Below, piece by piece: positions 17,776 through 26,305 of a stretch of DNA of 64,000 nucleotides. The DNA comes from Mesorhizobium sp. AR07 (lineage in GTDB: Bacteria > Pseudomonadota > Alphaproteobacteria > Rhizobiales > Rhizobiaceae): the NCBI RefSeq assembly GCF_024746815.1, contig NZ_CP080525.1:1178001-1242000 (forward strand). The letters run 5' to 3'. The stretch's first letter is position 1; each line of letters opens with the position of its first letter. Both the position numbers and the translations under genes were made by a program. The notes beneath the pieces are model-generated. The model ran no database searches. It saw only the letters and a list, made by a program, of their open reading frames with translations, and was not told where the DNA came from.

Positions 17776-17927
17776 TCACTTCCCCTGATGATTGGAAGCC
17801 CGCGCCTCTGGCGGAGAACGCGGGCCGATCGGAGGCCCCGATCTTCGGCAGGGTGTTGGAGGGCATCACCTTGCCGTACGCACCAAACCTTTAGAGATGA
17901 CTAATGTTCCGTCAAGCCGGTGTTTTG

Positions 17928-18305
17928 TCACTCGTCCTTCCAGACCACGCGTTTCTCCCACCTGATCTCAACTAGACGACGGAACCGGATGGTCTCTAGC
18001 TCTTGCCCGACCGGGTGAAATAGCTCGGCGTCCATATATTCCTTCTTCTTGCATTTCTCGCAGCGCACCTTTGCGCGCACCTGGTCGACGTCGACGTTGC
18101 CGATCACCTCCCGCAATTCCAGCGGTTTGTCGAAGCGCTTGATATTGCAATAGGCGCAGCGGATGCGGGCCACCTGCCCCGCATTGTGGGCATGCATCAA
18201 CGTCCATGGGACGCCCTTTGGCCACTTTTCGGGTTGTTCGGGCACTCCCTGAAATGAGGAACATATTCCTGTCCCGTCAAGAGGGATTGACTCTTGTGTT
18301 CTCAT
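17928..18305 (-). CDS. Zinc-ribbon-like hypothetical protein
   Basis: The 125-aa product has two CxxC pairs, IRCAYCNIKRF and VRCEKCKKKEY, separated by about 28 residues, which is the spacing of a zinc ribbon. The C-terminal part (ETIRFRRLVEIRWEKR) is basic. The chosen ATG at 18305 avoids a low-quality Arg/Pro-rich extension that runs into the divergent gene; a shorter form starting at the Met of LMHAHN is possible. Function is unknown. Confidence 0.62.
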   Translation of the reverse strand: MRTQESIPLDGTGICSSFQGVPEQPEKWPKGVPWTLMHAHNAGQVARIRCAYCNIKRFDKPLELREVIGNVDVDQVRAKVRCEKCKKKEYMDAELFHPVGQELETIRFRRLVEIRWEKRVVWKDE

Positions 18306-18343
18306 TTTGTTCACTGTTGGCAGGATGGCCACAGGAGGTGGAA

Positions 18344-19087
18344 ATGCCACTTCGCTTGATGATCGAGAATGCAACGCCGGAAGAACTCGCCCGCGGGATA
18401 GCAGCCGCGGCGGCGGTTTTCGCAAGTTCCGGATTTTCCTACAACGATGCCATGAGCGGCGTGCTCGCCGTCGAACTCTGGGAAATGAAGGGATGTCCGG
18501 ACGACACGGCTCCAAGCGCGGACCAGGATGCGGCAGCCGGTGTCTGGTTCCAGGCCGAGCGCGTCGCGTGCGAAGCCTGCTGCGCCGGATGGCCCGATGA
18601 AAAGGTCGTCTGGACCAGGGCTTTAGGGGTCGGGTCGGCTGAGCCAAAGGTGAAAACAGCCAATTTGGCGACGTGGCCGGAACGGCAGAAGCTCTATCCC
18701 GACATCATTCAACGCCTCGAAACAACCAGTGGTCCAGACCGTCAGCTCGACATCGACATCTGTTATGTGATGGGCTGGGTCAGTGAACCGGGCACGCCGC
18801 AAGAGGCGGCCGAATTGGGCTTACCCTACCTTACCAGCAGTCTGGCCGAGGTAGCCGGCATCACCGAGAAATCCCTTCAGGGCTGGACAATCGAGATCGA
18901 CCAAGAGCCTTGCGATGCTCGCATCATCGATCCGCAGCGCGAAGACGATGAGGACAGGAGCGTGGCCGCATGGCGCTATTTCGACGGACGGCTCTACATG
19001 GACAAGCCACCCGCCAACACCGCGATTGCCCTGACGCTGGCGGCCATGCGTCTGCAGGCTGACAGCTTCTTCGAGGCGACGTGGTGA
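18344..19087 (+). CDS. Conserved hypothetical protein, first gene of SRAP operon
   Basis: The 247-aa soluble protein has an AGGAGGTG ribosome-binding site right before ATG 18344, which fixes the start; a longer in-frame extension from 18206 has no such signal and overlaps the divergent gene. No domain is recognised; several Cys (AERVACEACCAGW) lie mid-protein. It begins a chain of five genes joined by overlaps or very short gaps (18344-20613) that includes an SRAP protein, so a role in genome maintenance of the element is possible but unproven. Confidence 0.72.
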   Translation: MPLRLMIENATPEELARGIAAAAAVFASSGFSYNDAMSGVLAVELWEMKGCPDDTAPSADQDAAAGVWFQAERVACEACCAGWPDEKVVWTRALGVGSAEPKVKTANLATWPERQKLYPDIIQRLETTSGPDRQLDIDICYVMGWVSEPGTPQEAAELGLPYLTSSLAEVAGITEKSLQGWTIEIDQEPCDARIIDPQREDDEDRSVAAWRYFDGRLYMDKPPANTAIALTLAAMRLQADSFFEATW

Positions 19088-19461
19088 CTCGCAGCCGCGT
19101 CACGCCGTCGCCATCCGTCATCGACAGGGAGTGGCCGCACCAGGTCGCGCTGCCGGATGACATCTGCACCGATCGGAACTTCACCATGATCGCGAAGTTC
19201 TGCCAGGATCGAGGGCTCACATTCCATCTGCGGAGTGTCCAGGCGACTTGGCCGGATGGCAAATATGAGAATTATCGGGTCCACTGCTTCAGCGACGATG
19301 CAGCGGCACGGGTCTTCCGAGATCACTTTGACGGCGTGAAATTCGATCCGAAGCGAGATCGGGAAAATGGGAACGTGAAGGGCGTTTGGCGCCGCACCGG
19401 TGAATACAGACAGATCCTCGAGATGGGACCGCTCAGCGTGCCCGAGATCCTGCGCAACTAG
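19084..19461 (+). CDS. Conserved hypothetical protein in SRAP operon
   Basis: The 125-aa product begins at a GTG overlapping the previous stop (GTGA). It has an alternating beta/alpha pattern (GLTFHLRSVQATWPDG, YRVHCFSDDAAARVFRDHF) but no recognised family. It ends eight bases before the SRAP gene, with which it is probably co-transcribed. Confidence 0.65.
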   Translation: MTRSRVTPSPSVIDREWPHQVALPDDICTDRNFTMIAKFCQDRGLTFHLRSVQATWPDGKYENYRVHCFSDDAAARVFRDHFDGVKFDPKRDRENGNVKGVWRRTGEYRQILEMGPLSVPEILRN

Positions 19462-19469
19462 GGCAAGAC

Positions 19470-20162
19470 ATGTGCGGACGATACACTCGATATCTGTCAT
19501 GGTCGGAAATCCACAAGCTCTACCGGCTGACTGCGCCGGCCGAGATCGGCCGCAACGACGAACCGCGGTACAACATCGCCCCGACACAGGACGTGCCTTT
19601 CGTCACCGCCGGAGAGGATGGCAATCATCGGCTGCGGGAGGGCCGCTGGTGGCTGGTTCCGTTTTGGGCAAAGGAAGTCCCGAAATTCCAGATGTTCAAT
19701 GCCCGGATAGAAGAGGTCGACACCAAGCCGTCCTACCGCGATGCCTTCAAATCAAAACGCTGCCTGATTCCCGCCGACGGCTTCTTCGAATGGACGATCT
19801 CTCCCGCAGACGGGGGAAAGGACTCTTGGCATATCTATCAGCCAGGTCACGCGCCGTTCTCATTCGCCGGCCTGTGGGCCCACAATTCAAATCTCGACAT
19901 CACCAGTTGCACGATCATCACCGAGCCAGCCGCCGAGCCGATGAAGCAGTTGCACGACCGGCAGCCCGTCATTCTCGACCGGGCCTATTATGATGCCTGG
20001 CTGGACACGGCGACGCCGAAGGACAGCCTGAAAGACATCCTCAGTCATGACATCGACGGCCAACTGCAGTTCAACCGCGTCGGCCGCGACGTCAACAAGA
20101 CGGTCGTCAACAAGCTGCCGAACGACCATCCTGCCCTGGTCGGGCCGATCAACCCGCTATGA
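19470..20162 (+). CDS. SRAP-family DNA-protein crosslink protein (HMCES/YedK)
   Basis: The 230-aa protein starts MCGRYTRY, placing the obligatory catalytic Cys at position 2 after Met removal. It keeps the family landmarks RYNIAPTQ, MFNARIEEV, KRCLIPADGFFEW (catalytic Glu region) and MKQLHDRQPVIL (His region). The family crosslinks covalently to abasic sites in single-stranded DNA and shields them. It is the fourth reading frame of a tight operon; the next gene overlaps its stop (ATGA). Copies on mobile elements are common. Confidence 0.93.
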   Translation: MCGRYTRYLSWSEIHKLYRLTAPAEIGRNDEPRYNIAPTQDVPFVTAGEDGNHRLREGRWWLVPFWAKEVPKFQMFNARIEEVDTKPSYRDAFKSKRCLIPADGFFEWTISPADGGKDSWHIYQPGHAPFSFAGLWAHNSNLDITSCTIITEPAAEPMKQLHDRQPVILDRAYYDAWLDTATPKDSLKDILSHDIDGQLQFNRVGRDVNKTVVNKLPNDHPALVGPINPL

Positions 20163-20428
20163 GCCTCAAGGAACGCATAAGCCCGAAAGCGGAGTTCGCG
20201 GCGGCAGATGTCATTCGTTCCATGGTGCTGGCACCGATGGATGGGACCCCGATTACCGCTCGCGACCGGGAAGGCAATGTCGCCCATATTCGTTGGCGCG
20301 CCGACCAAGACTTGGAACCGGGCGAGCGGCCGCACTGGGCACGCTGGGACACAGACGTCGAATTTCATGCCGTGGCCTGGACGCCAACGGCATGGGCTAT
20401 CACCGATATCCTAGAGGTCTACGGATGA
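20159..20428 (+). CDS. Small hypothetical protein coupled to SRAP
   Basis: The 89-aa product starts at an ATG overlapping the SRAP stop. RSMVLAPMDGTPITARDREGNVAHIRW has a short beta-rich look. The family is not recognised, but strict overlaps on both sides (next start at 20425) argue for a real, co-translated gene. Confidence 0.65.
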   Translation: MSLKERISPKAEFAAADVIRSMVLAPMDGTPITARDREGNVAHIRWRADQDLEPGERPHWARWDTDVEFHAVAWTPTAWAITDILEVYG

Positions 20429-20613
20429 GCGACGAACCTGCCAGGCTTGCCGAAGGCATGACGGCAGTGCCGCGCCAGCGTGCGCGGATCGAGGACCATT
20501 TCTGCGAGCAACCGGGCTGCGGTAAGGATGCCGGCTGGGGTTTCGCGAAGCTAAAGCAGGAGCCGCACTGGTTCTGTTTCGAGCACCGTGAAGATGGCGA
20601 GAGGTTTCGCTAA
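20425..20613 (+). CDS. Small Cys/His protein, last gene of SRAP operon
   Basis: The 62-aa protein has FCEQPGCGKDAGWGF and later HWFCFEHRE, giving a C-x4-C...C-x2-H pattern that could bind zinc. The start overlaps the previous stop (ATGA). The longer frame upstream is not used, since it lies within the preceding genes. Function is unknown. Confidence 0.62.
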   Translation: MSDEPARLAEGMTAVPRQRARIEDHFCEQPGCGKDAGWGFAKLKQEPHWFCFEHREDGERFR

Positions 20614-20718
20614 GGCCGACGGATCACTGTGCGACCCAGGCGGGCTGGTGTCGGGCATGCGCGGCCTCTAATATGGACGCCTCGCCACTTTGCTCACTCC
20701 AAAACCCATGGACACCCC

Positions 20719-21549
20719 TTGAGAAAACTATTCGGCAAAATTGCGACGTGGGCGCGCCTGCAAAGACCGCGCCGAGTGGTCTATACGTGCCTGTTCGGCT
20801 ACTCCGAGCATTTCGTCGACCACCACTACGAACGAGATGATGAGACCGACTTCTTGTGTTTCACCGATGACAAAAGCCTCACGTCTGATTTCTGGCGCTT
20901 TCGCTACCTGGCTTCCACTGAGCTCGGTCCGGTTAGAACCTCCAAGAAAGCGAAAATATTACCGCACCGCTATCTCGCAACCTACTCACGCAGTCTTTAC
21001 GTCGACAACACGGTCCAGCTCGTGGCGCCGGTTTCGACGCTGTTTGAGATGCTGGACGCCTCGGCCGTGCCTATGATGTGTTTTGCACACAACATTCGCA
21101 ATTGCATTTACGAGGAGGCCAAGGAGGTGGTCGCCCTGAACTACGACGATCGCCCGACGATCGAAAGCCAAATGTCACGATATCGGGCAACCGGCCACCC
21201 GGAGAAAGCCGGGCTAATTACGGGATCGACGCTGTTCAGAAGACACAATGACCCCACGGTCAAATCTGTCATGGAGGATTGGTTCGCCGAAGTGCAAGCC
21301 CACTCCTACCGCGATCAATTGTCCTTCAACTACGTGGCCAGGCGAAGGGATTTCCAGCCGGCGCTGTTGAACGGGAATAGCCATGACAACGACATTATGA
21401 AGTGGCCTGTCGTGGTGGGCCCACGCTTGCCCCGCAAGTTTCGGGACGACGTTTATCTGGCACTGAATCCTGACATCAAAGCTGCCGGTATGAACCCGCG
21501 CCAGCATTATTTGCTACACGGAGCGTCCGAGGGCCGACGTTGGGAGTAA
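20719..21549 (+). CDS. DUF616-type glycosyltransferase-like protein
   Basis: The ~276-aa protein has RVVYTCLFGYSEHF, FLCFTDDKSL, RSLYVDNTVQL and GSTLFRRHNDP, which match the DUF616 (TOD1/MUCI70-like) glycosyltransferase fold. The C-terminus YLALNPDIKAAGMNPRQHYL...HGASEGR is a motif seen at the ends of rhizobial glycosyltransferases. The start is uncertain: TTG 20719 fits the domain boundary, while GTG 20629 adds 30 residues, and neither has a strong ribosome-binding site. Likely acts on surface polysaccharide. Confidence 0.78.
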   Translation: MRKLFGKIATWARLQRPRRVVYTCLFGYSEHFVDHHYERDDETDFLCFTDDKSLTSDFWRFRYLASTELGPVRTSKKAKILPHRYLATYSRSLYVDNTVQLVAPVSTLFEMLDASAVPMMCFAHNIRNCIYEEAKEVVALNYDDRPTIESQMSRYRATGHPEKAGLITGSTLFRRHNDPTVKSVMEDWFAEVQAHSYRDQLSFNYVARRRDFQPALLNGNSHDNDIMKWPVVVGPRLPRKFRDDVYLALNPDIKAAGMNPRQHYLLHGASEGRRWE

Positions 21550-21592
21550 ATCGGGTGCTGGCAGTTTTGGACCTGCTCCAAGATAGAACTGA

Positions 21593-21823
21593 TCAGTCCG
21601 CCAAGCCCGCATCATGATGGACGATGGCATCGAGGATCGTGTTGTACACACTAACGGTATCTTCCTCGATCTCGACGTCGCCAATGCCGACGGCCTTGGC
21701 ATCGGCGAACAGCTTCTGAGTCAGTTCCGCAACCGATATGACGTCGGCGCCAACAGTCTCGGGGACGTTGTTGGAAATCCATTGATCGAGGAAGTTGACG
21801 CCGCGCGTGCTCACGTTGCCCAT
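21593..21823 (-). CDS. DUF768 family protein
   Basis: The 76-aa product contains STRGVNFLDQWISNNVP, the hallmark of the DUF768 family, followed by a helical region and acidic tail. The family is small, largely confined to Mesorhizobium and relatives, and of unknown function. A GTG three codons downstream is an alternative start. Its presence supports the taxonomic call. Confidence 0.85.
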   Translation of the reverse strand: MGNVSTRGVNFLDQWISNNVPETVGADVISVAELTQKLFADAKAVGIGDVEIEEDTVSVYNTILDAIVHHDAGLAD

Positions 21824-21873
21824 AATGTGGCAGGCCGCGATAGGTTCCGTCGTCCTCGAAATCCGGTCAACAC

Positions 21874-22023
21874 CTAATGCAACAGTCGTACAATCGCGTA
21901 TAGGGTCCCAACTGCGCCCACGAGCCCATAGATACCAAGTAGCAATAGGACAGGAAAGTAATCACCCCACTGGTGCGATTTCGAAATTGGCCCGGGAAAT
22001 CTGCCGGCGGTACGCTTGCCCAT
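21874..22023 (-). CDS. Small single-span membrane protein (49 aa)
   Basis: The reverse strand reads MGKRTAGRFPGPISKSHQWG followed by one hydrophobic span (about residues 22-46, YFPVLLLLGIYGLVGAVG) and a short end. A GGGAGC element lies upstream of the ATG. A basic N-terminus with one C-terminal span suggests N-in topology. It lies 24 bases downstream of the LigD-type ligase gene on the same strand, possibly in the same operon. Confidence 0.6.
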   Translation of the reverse strand: MGKRTAGRFPGPISKSHQWGDYFPVLLLLGIYGLVGAVGTLYAIVRLLH

Positions 22024-22047
22024 GGCAAAGTAAGCTCCCGGCTCCGC

Positions 22048-22914
22048 TTAAGTTCCATCCTTGTCCCGGAAATCCTGCAGCGAAGCGTGCCGCAAATTCT
22101 CCTCGCCGCGCAAGTGCTTCACGCGCCCGACCAGGCCGGGCTTGACCCATTGCGTCGCCGGCCGTTCCATGCCCTTGGGTGCCGTTCCGACGTGTTCCTG
22201 CACGCGCTTCCACAGGCGCTCGCGGATTGGCCGGCTGGAATTGATGAACGCAGAGCCGACATAGCGCCCGGTCGCGCGATCGGCCATCAGCGCGAACGCC
22301 GGCTTGCCAGACTCACGCTCGACGCCCAGCAGCTCGTATTCGTCGATCGCGTAGCATTTCGCCTTCAGCCAGTTGGTCGACAAGCCGCTGCGGTATTTGC
22401 TGTCGAGCCGCTTCGACACCATGCCCTCAAGTCCGGCCTTGTCCAGCACGTGATAAATGGCCTTTGCTTCGCCCGGCAGCGGCTCGCTGAACTGGATGCG
22501 CCCGCCAGGCTCGATCATGCCGGCGAGGATCTCGCGCCGGTCCTCCAGCGCCATGCCGCGCAGATCGTGGCCGTTGAGGTGGAGCAGATCGAAGGCGACG
22601 AAATAGAGATCCTGCTGACGGCTGGTGATCGCCTTGCGCAACTCGGCGAAGTCGGACAGGCCGGCGGCGTTCAGCACGATGATTTCGCCGTCGACGATGG
22701 CGCTTTCGGCGCCGAGGCTTGCCGCCTCTTTCACCAGGTCGCGATATTTGGCAGACCAGTCAAGGCCGTTGCGTGTATGGACCCGGGTGCCGTCTTCATC
22801 GATGATGATCTGCGAGCGGTAGCCATCGAACTTGACCTCGTGAATCCAGTCGTCGCCTTCGGGAGGCTGCTCGACAAGGGTTGGCATCAAGGGCGCGACG
22901 AATTTCAAACGCAT
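22048..22914 (-). CDS. ATP-dependent DNA ligase (LigD ligase-domain type)
   Basis: The 288-aa protein starts MRLKFVAPLMPTL and has the nucleotidyltransferase motif I EVKFDGYR (adenylated Lys), DGEIIVL, LYFVAFDLL, GLEGMVSKR and WLKAKCY, followed by an OB-fold domain. This is the ligase module of bacterial NHEJ LigD without the polymerase or nuclease domains. No ku gene is in the window. An upstream extension to 23094 is poor in composition and is not used. It could serve element DNA repair with chromosomal Ku. Confidence 0.9.
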   Translation of the reverse strand: MRLKFVAPLMPTLVEQPPEGDDWIHEVKFDGYRSQIIIDEDGTRVHTRNGLDWSAKYRDLVKEAASLGAESAIVDGEIIVLNAAGLSDFAELRKAITSRQQDLYFVAFDLLHLNGHDLRGMALEDRREILAGMIEPGGRIQFSEPLPGEAKAIYHVLDKAGLEGMVSKRLDSKYRSGLSTNWLKAKCYAIDEYELLGVERESGKPAFALMADRATGRYVGSAFINSSRPIRERLWKRVQEHVGTAPKGMERPATQWVKPGLVGRVKHLRGEENLRHASLQDFRDKDGT

Positions 22915-23140
22915 GCACGGAACCCACACAAACCGCGATTCAATAAGCTTGCTCTGAATTGGTTCTAAAACCGGAAGCCGGGTTGCAACAAAGAAGCCGG
23001 CCAGGCGTTGCGCATCAACAAAAGTGCGACCGGAACCGATGACGGAAACTTCAAATATCGCGACAAGCATTAAGCCTTGTGGCTTCGGGAACAAAGTTAG
23101 CGCAAGGGAGTTAAAGCCATCTCACCGGTGACCGAACACC

Positions 23141-23422
23141 ATGCTCCTTGCCGTGGCGAATGTCATCTCGACTACTGTCTTGGCTGGCAGGAGCGGGAAC
23201 GCGGAAATTTTTGGCGTAGTCGACCTCAACGACAAAACTGAGGCCCAAATCGGCCCCATCAACTTGGGAATGGCCATTCAATTCGTGGCCAATGCCTCAG
23301 TACTCGGCTACGATGTCCGCTCGGCGATGGTCTTCTATGGCGAACCGGGCACGCCGAGTCTCAGGGCAAGAGACTGCGAACGATTGTGGGCGCAATTTGG
23401 TGGCGCGCTCCTTCGACCGTAA
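23141..23422 (+). CDS. Small hypothetical protein, uncertain
   Basis: The 93-aa frame (NAEIFGVVDLNDKTEAQIG, NASVLGYDVRSAMVFYG) has ordinary amino-acid balance and could be a small soluble protein. There is no family match and a weak ribosome-binding signal. It runs into a region of degraded sequence, so it may itself be a remnant. Confidence 0.4.
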   Translation: MLLAVANVISTTVLAGRSGNAEIFGVVDLNDKTEAQIGPINLGMAIQFVANASVLGYDVRSAMVFYGEPGTPSLRARDCERLWAQFGGALLRP

Positions 23423-23557
23423 CCTTTCCCGAAAACGAAGTTCGACGACCAAAAGATCGGCAGCGCTGCGACTGCCTGAAACGTAAAAGGCCCGCCACGG
23501 AGGAAGCCATGACGGGCCCCCGAAAGCTGCCGAACAACTTTCGTGCACCCGCGTCAC

Positions 23558-23836
23558 AGGTGCGTAGGCAAAACGAGCCGAAAAACCAACCGTTCCAACA
23601 GGCACATCGCCCTCGCCGCCTGGATGGTCGAGCACGGCCAGGCGCCCGACTGGCCCCGCTATGCAAAGCTGCAGACGAAGGCAGAAGCGGAGAAAGTCGG
23701 ACTGTGGGTCGGAACGTTTCAGGCGCCATGGGATTGGCGGGCAGAGCACGCTGGCGGCGTGAGGCCTGGGTCCCCCCTGGACAGTCTCCCGCGCAAGCCG
23801 GAGAGCCCGTCGGAGGCCCGAAGAAATTTGGCCTAA
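23558..23836 (+). pseudogene. C-terminal fragment of a thermonuclease (SNase)-like protein
   Basis: The segment IALAAWMVEHGQAPDWPRY, then KAEAEKVGLWVGTFQAPWDWR, matches the C-terminal part of rhizobial SNase-like proteins (helix, GLWxGxFxxPWxWR). The nuclease core with the catalytic Arg/Glu residues is absent, and upstream sequence suits a different frame. This is a truncated remnant, with a basic tail after the fragment. Confidence 0.6.
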
Positions 23837-23960
23837 TTTCAAACTTTTGACCGCACCGCTTGCTGCGTCCGCCACGTCCGATCTGTGCGATCAGGCCCTC
23901 TCGAAAGCCGATAGCTTCGCACGCGCACCTCCTGCACTGTCATTGCGGAAAGGGCCCACG

Positions 23961-24497
23961 ATGCACGTCAAACTCGCCGAGCCGGACTATTTGATCCCGT
24001 ACGCCGAAGAGTCGTTCGAGGGGGATCAACCGTCCCAGGAAGAAAACGACCATCACGACGAAGTCGCGCTCCTCACGTTCCAGTTCAGAAAGTGCGCCAT
24101 GCCGCACATTGATTTGGTGTTTGAACTCGACTGGACCCTTTCGATGTTCGCCAAGCGCAAATCCAAGCTGACGCTTCACCCCGACGACCGTGACGCGATG
24201 ATTTCCGCTGTGTTCGAAGCGCTCTCATCGATCGAAAGGCGTCCGCACTTGTTCCCGTTTCGATATCTACGCCGTGGCTTTTCGGGCCTGGCGTCCATGA
24301 TCGAGCGATGGGCTAATGAGGATGCAAGCAACCCGCGCGACGATGACGAATGGTTCGATCATGTCGCGTATTTCCGCGCGTTGCGGAACGAAATCCAGAC
24401 CGCTCGGCTGATGTCTTTTGTTCGTGAGCGGCGTGCAGATCGAACCGTGAGGGCGCGGCAGGCAATGGCCAAGAGCACGGCGAGATTGGTCGCATGA
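23961..24497 (+). CDS. Hypothetical protein
   Basis: The 178-aa soluble, charged protein starts at ATG 23961 with GGAAAGGG upstream; in-frame sequence before it is low quality. The body is helical (DDRDAMISAVFEALSSIE, HLFPFRYLRRGFSGLASMIERW) and the end basic. It may be a small regulator or phage-type protein; no family is recognised. Confidence 0.55.
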   Translation: MHVKLAEPDYLIPYAEESFEGDQPSQEENDHHDEVALLTFQFRKCAMPHIDLVFELDWTLSMFAKRKSKLTLHPDDRDAMISAVFEALSSIERRPHLFPFRYLRRGFSGLASMIERWANEDASNPRDDDEWFDHVAYFRALRNEIQTARLMSFVRERRADRTVRARQAMAKSTARLVA

Positions 24498-24655
24498 CTC
24501 TGGCGTTTGCCCGCAGAATTTGCTACTTTAAGGGACCGGAAAAATCGCGGAACTCGGGTAGCCGCTCCACAGTCGGGCACTCTGCTCGGCCCCTCTCAAC
24601 GAACCTCTCTTTCGCGCCTGAACGGCGCTGTGGTTCTTGAAGCCTGGAGCGCCCC

Positions 24656-25087
24656 ATGCCAGCCGACGCGAAGCAAGATCGCCTTCCCGCTGCCGGACCT
24701 TGGACGAAGTATCAGTCGAGCGATATTCCGCCGGGCTTTCGGGTCGTGCAGCAGCCCCAAGCGAACGTTTTCGATCAGTTCGACTTGTCGGCAGCCGGGT
24801 CCACAACGCAGACCCCGGTCGACAAGTGGTCAGCTTTTCCCGATGCATCGATTTTGGGCTCCGGCAATCCCGCCCGGCTTCAAACCGCCCTTGACCATCA
24901 GTTGCATGTTCAAACGGCTGACCCCGGATCGGCGTCCAATTTTGCCCCCTTATGTAATGCGAGGCGGTCAGCGTTCGCCCAGGCGGAGCTGGTCAGGGTT
25001 GCGCAGCTCGGGCGAGCGCGGACGGCGCTTGGCAGGTGGCCGGTAGGCAAGCCGCCCCCGAGCGCGCCGTCAACGGCGCTGTGGTGA
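24656..25087 (+). CDS. Hypothetical protein, possible phage-protein remnant
   Basis: The 143-aa frame starts after GGAGCGCCCC with MPADAKQDRLPAAGPWTKYQ, like the N-terminus of a phage structural or virion-associated protein, but the C-terminal part turns Arg/Ala/Pro-rich as out-of-frame sequence would. I suspect an N-terminal stub of a larger gene. A 14-bp direct repeat (24621-24634 and 25072-25085) brackets it and may be chance. The 255 bp after it are empty. Confidence 0.35.
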   Translation: MPADAKQDRLPAAGPWTKYQSSDIPPGFRVVQQPQANVFDQFDLSAAGSTTQTPVDKWSAFPDASILGSGNPARLQTALDHQLHVQTADPGSASNFAPLCNARRSAFAQAELVRVAQLGRARTALGRWPVGKPPPSAPSTALW

Positions 25088-25342
25088 GCGAGCGACTTTG
25101 CGGTGGTCATCAGCGCGACGTCAAGCTGATCAACCCGCCCCTAAGCCGAAAGCACGGCGACCAAGCCGATAATTATACCACACCATGGGACACGATCCTC
25201 AAAGTTGCGAAACCGTGAATTCTCGCTATACATCGGGGAGCCTCCTACCTTGGTTTCCGATCGCCATGACATCGTCCATCGCTACAGATTGCTTCAGCAA
25301 TTGTGTTCTGACTTGTCGAAAGGCTAGAGCCAGTCGTCACCA

Positions 25343-26305
25343 ATGCCTATGAGTGATTTTCCCTGCATCGCAGTGATCGTGCCCTGCTACAACGAGGCCG
25401 CCACGATCGCGCAGGTGATTGCAGACTTTCGCCGTTATTTGCCGACAGCAAACATTTTCGTGTTTGATAATAACTCTTCCGACGACACCGGACGTATAGC
25501 AGCAGCAGCGGGTGCCCAGGTCCTGACGGTACCTATGCCGGGCAAAGGCAACGTAGTGCGGCGCATGTTCGCTGACATCGAAGCCGATGTTTATGTGATG
25601 ACGGACGGCGATGCCACGTACAGCATTGCAGATGCTCCGCGCATGATTGATCGTTTGCTTTCGGAGCGGCTCGACATGGTGGTTGGTACTCGGGCCAGTG
25701 GACGGCTCGAGGGTAGCGAAGCCTATCGTTTCGGCCATCGCTTCGGCAACCGGATGCTAACTCGCAGTGTGGCGGTACTGTTCGGCAGAACGATTTCGGA
25801 CATGCTGTCAGGCTATCGGGTGTTTTCACGCAGATATGTGAAATCTTTTCCAGCACATTCCACGGGCTTTGAGATCGAAACAGAATTGACTGTCCACGCT
25901 CTCGATCTACGCATGCCGGTGGCGGAGGTGCTCACGGACTATGGTGCCCGCCCGAAGGGTTCACAGAGCAAGCTTCGGACGTATCGTGATGGAATTCGCA
26001 TCCTGACAACGATAGTGAGACTGTTTAAGGCAGAGAAGCCGCTTATTTTCTTTTCAGTGGGTTCCGTGGCGACAACCTTGTTGGCGATCGTTCTGGCCGT
26101 GCCACTGCTGGAAACATACGCGGAGACGGGGCTGGTGCCCCGGCAGCCCACAGCGCTGCTTTGTGTTGCGCTTGTTCTTCTGGGCAGCATCTTGTTGGCG
26201 TGCGGGCTTATTCTCGACACCGTTACGCGGGGCCGAAGCGAGGTCAAGACGCTAGCCTATTTGAGGATTCCTGGAATCGGCGCACCGCGATCGCCGGTGC
26301 CATGA
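25343..26305 (+). CDS. GtrB-like GT2 glycosyltransferase (polyprenyl-phosphate sugar transferase)
   Basis: The 320-aa protein has the GT-A entry VIVPCYNEAATI, the FDNNSSDDT loop, DxD-like MTDGDATY, and ISDMLSGYRVFSRR (acceptor site), then two C-terminal membrane spans (about 230-255 and 268-292). This is the DPM1/GtrB type that loads a sugar onto undecaprenyl phosphate at the inner membrane. The next gene overlaps by four bases (ATGA) and supplies the GtrA flippase, so the pair forms an O-antigen or surface-sugar modification unit as in serotype-converting phages. Confidence 0.87.
   Translation: MPMSDFPCIAVIVPCYNEAATIAQVIADFRRYLPTANIFVFDNNSSDDTGRIAAAAGAQVLTVPMPGKGNVVRRMFADIEADVYVMTDGDATYSIADAPRMIDRLLSERLDMVVGTRASGRLEGSEAYRFGHRFGNRMLTRSVAVLFGRTISDMLSGYRVFSRRYVKSFPAHSTGFEIETELTVHALDLRMPVAEVLTDYGARPKGSQSKLRTYRDGIRILTTIVRLFKAEKPLIFFSVGSVATTLLAIVLAVPLLETYAETGLVPRQPTALLCVALVLLGSILLACGLILDTVTRGRSEVKTLAYLRIPGIGAPRSPVP

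Noticed and set aside
24621..25085. 14-bp direct repeat AACGGCGCTGTGGT around the doubtful gene 24656-25087
   Set aside because: Short, G+C-rich and without inverted ends; no evidence of a transposable unit.
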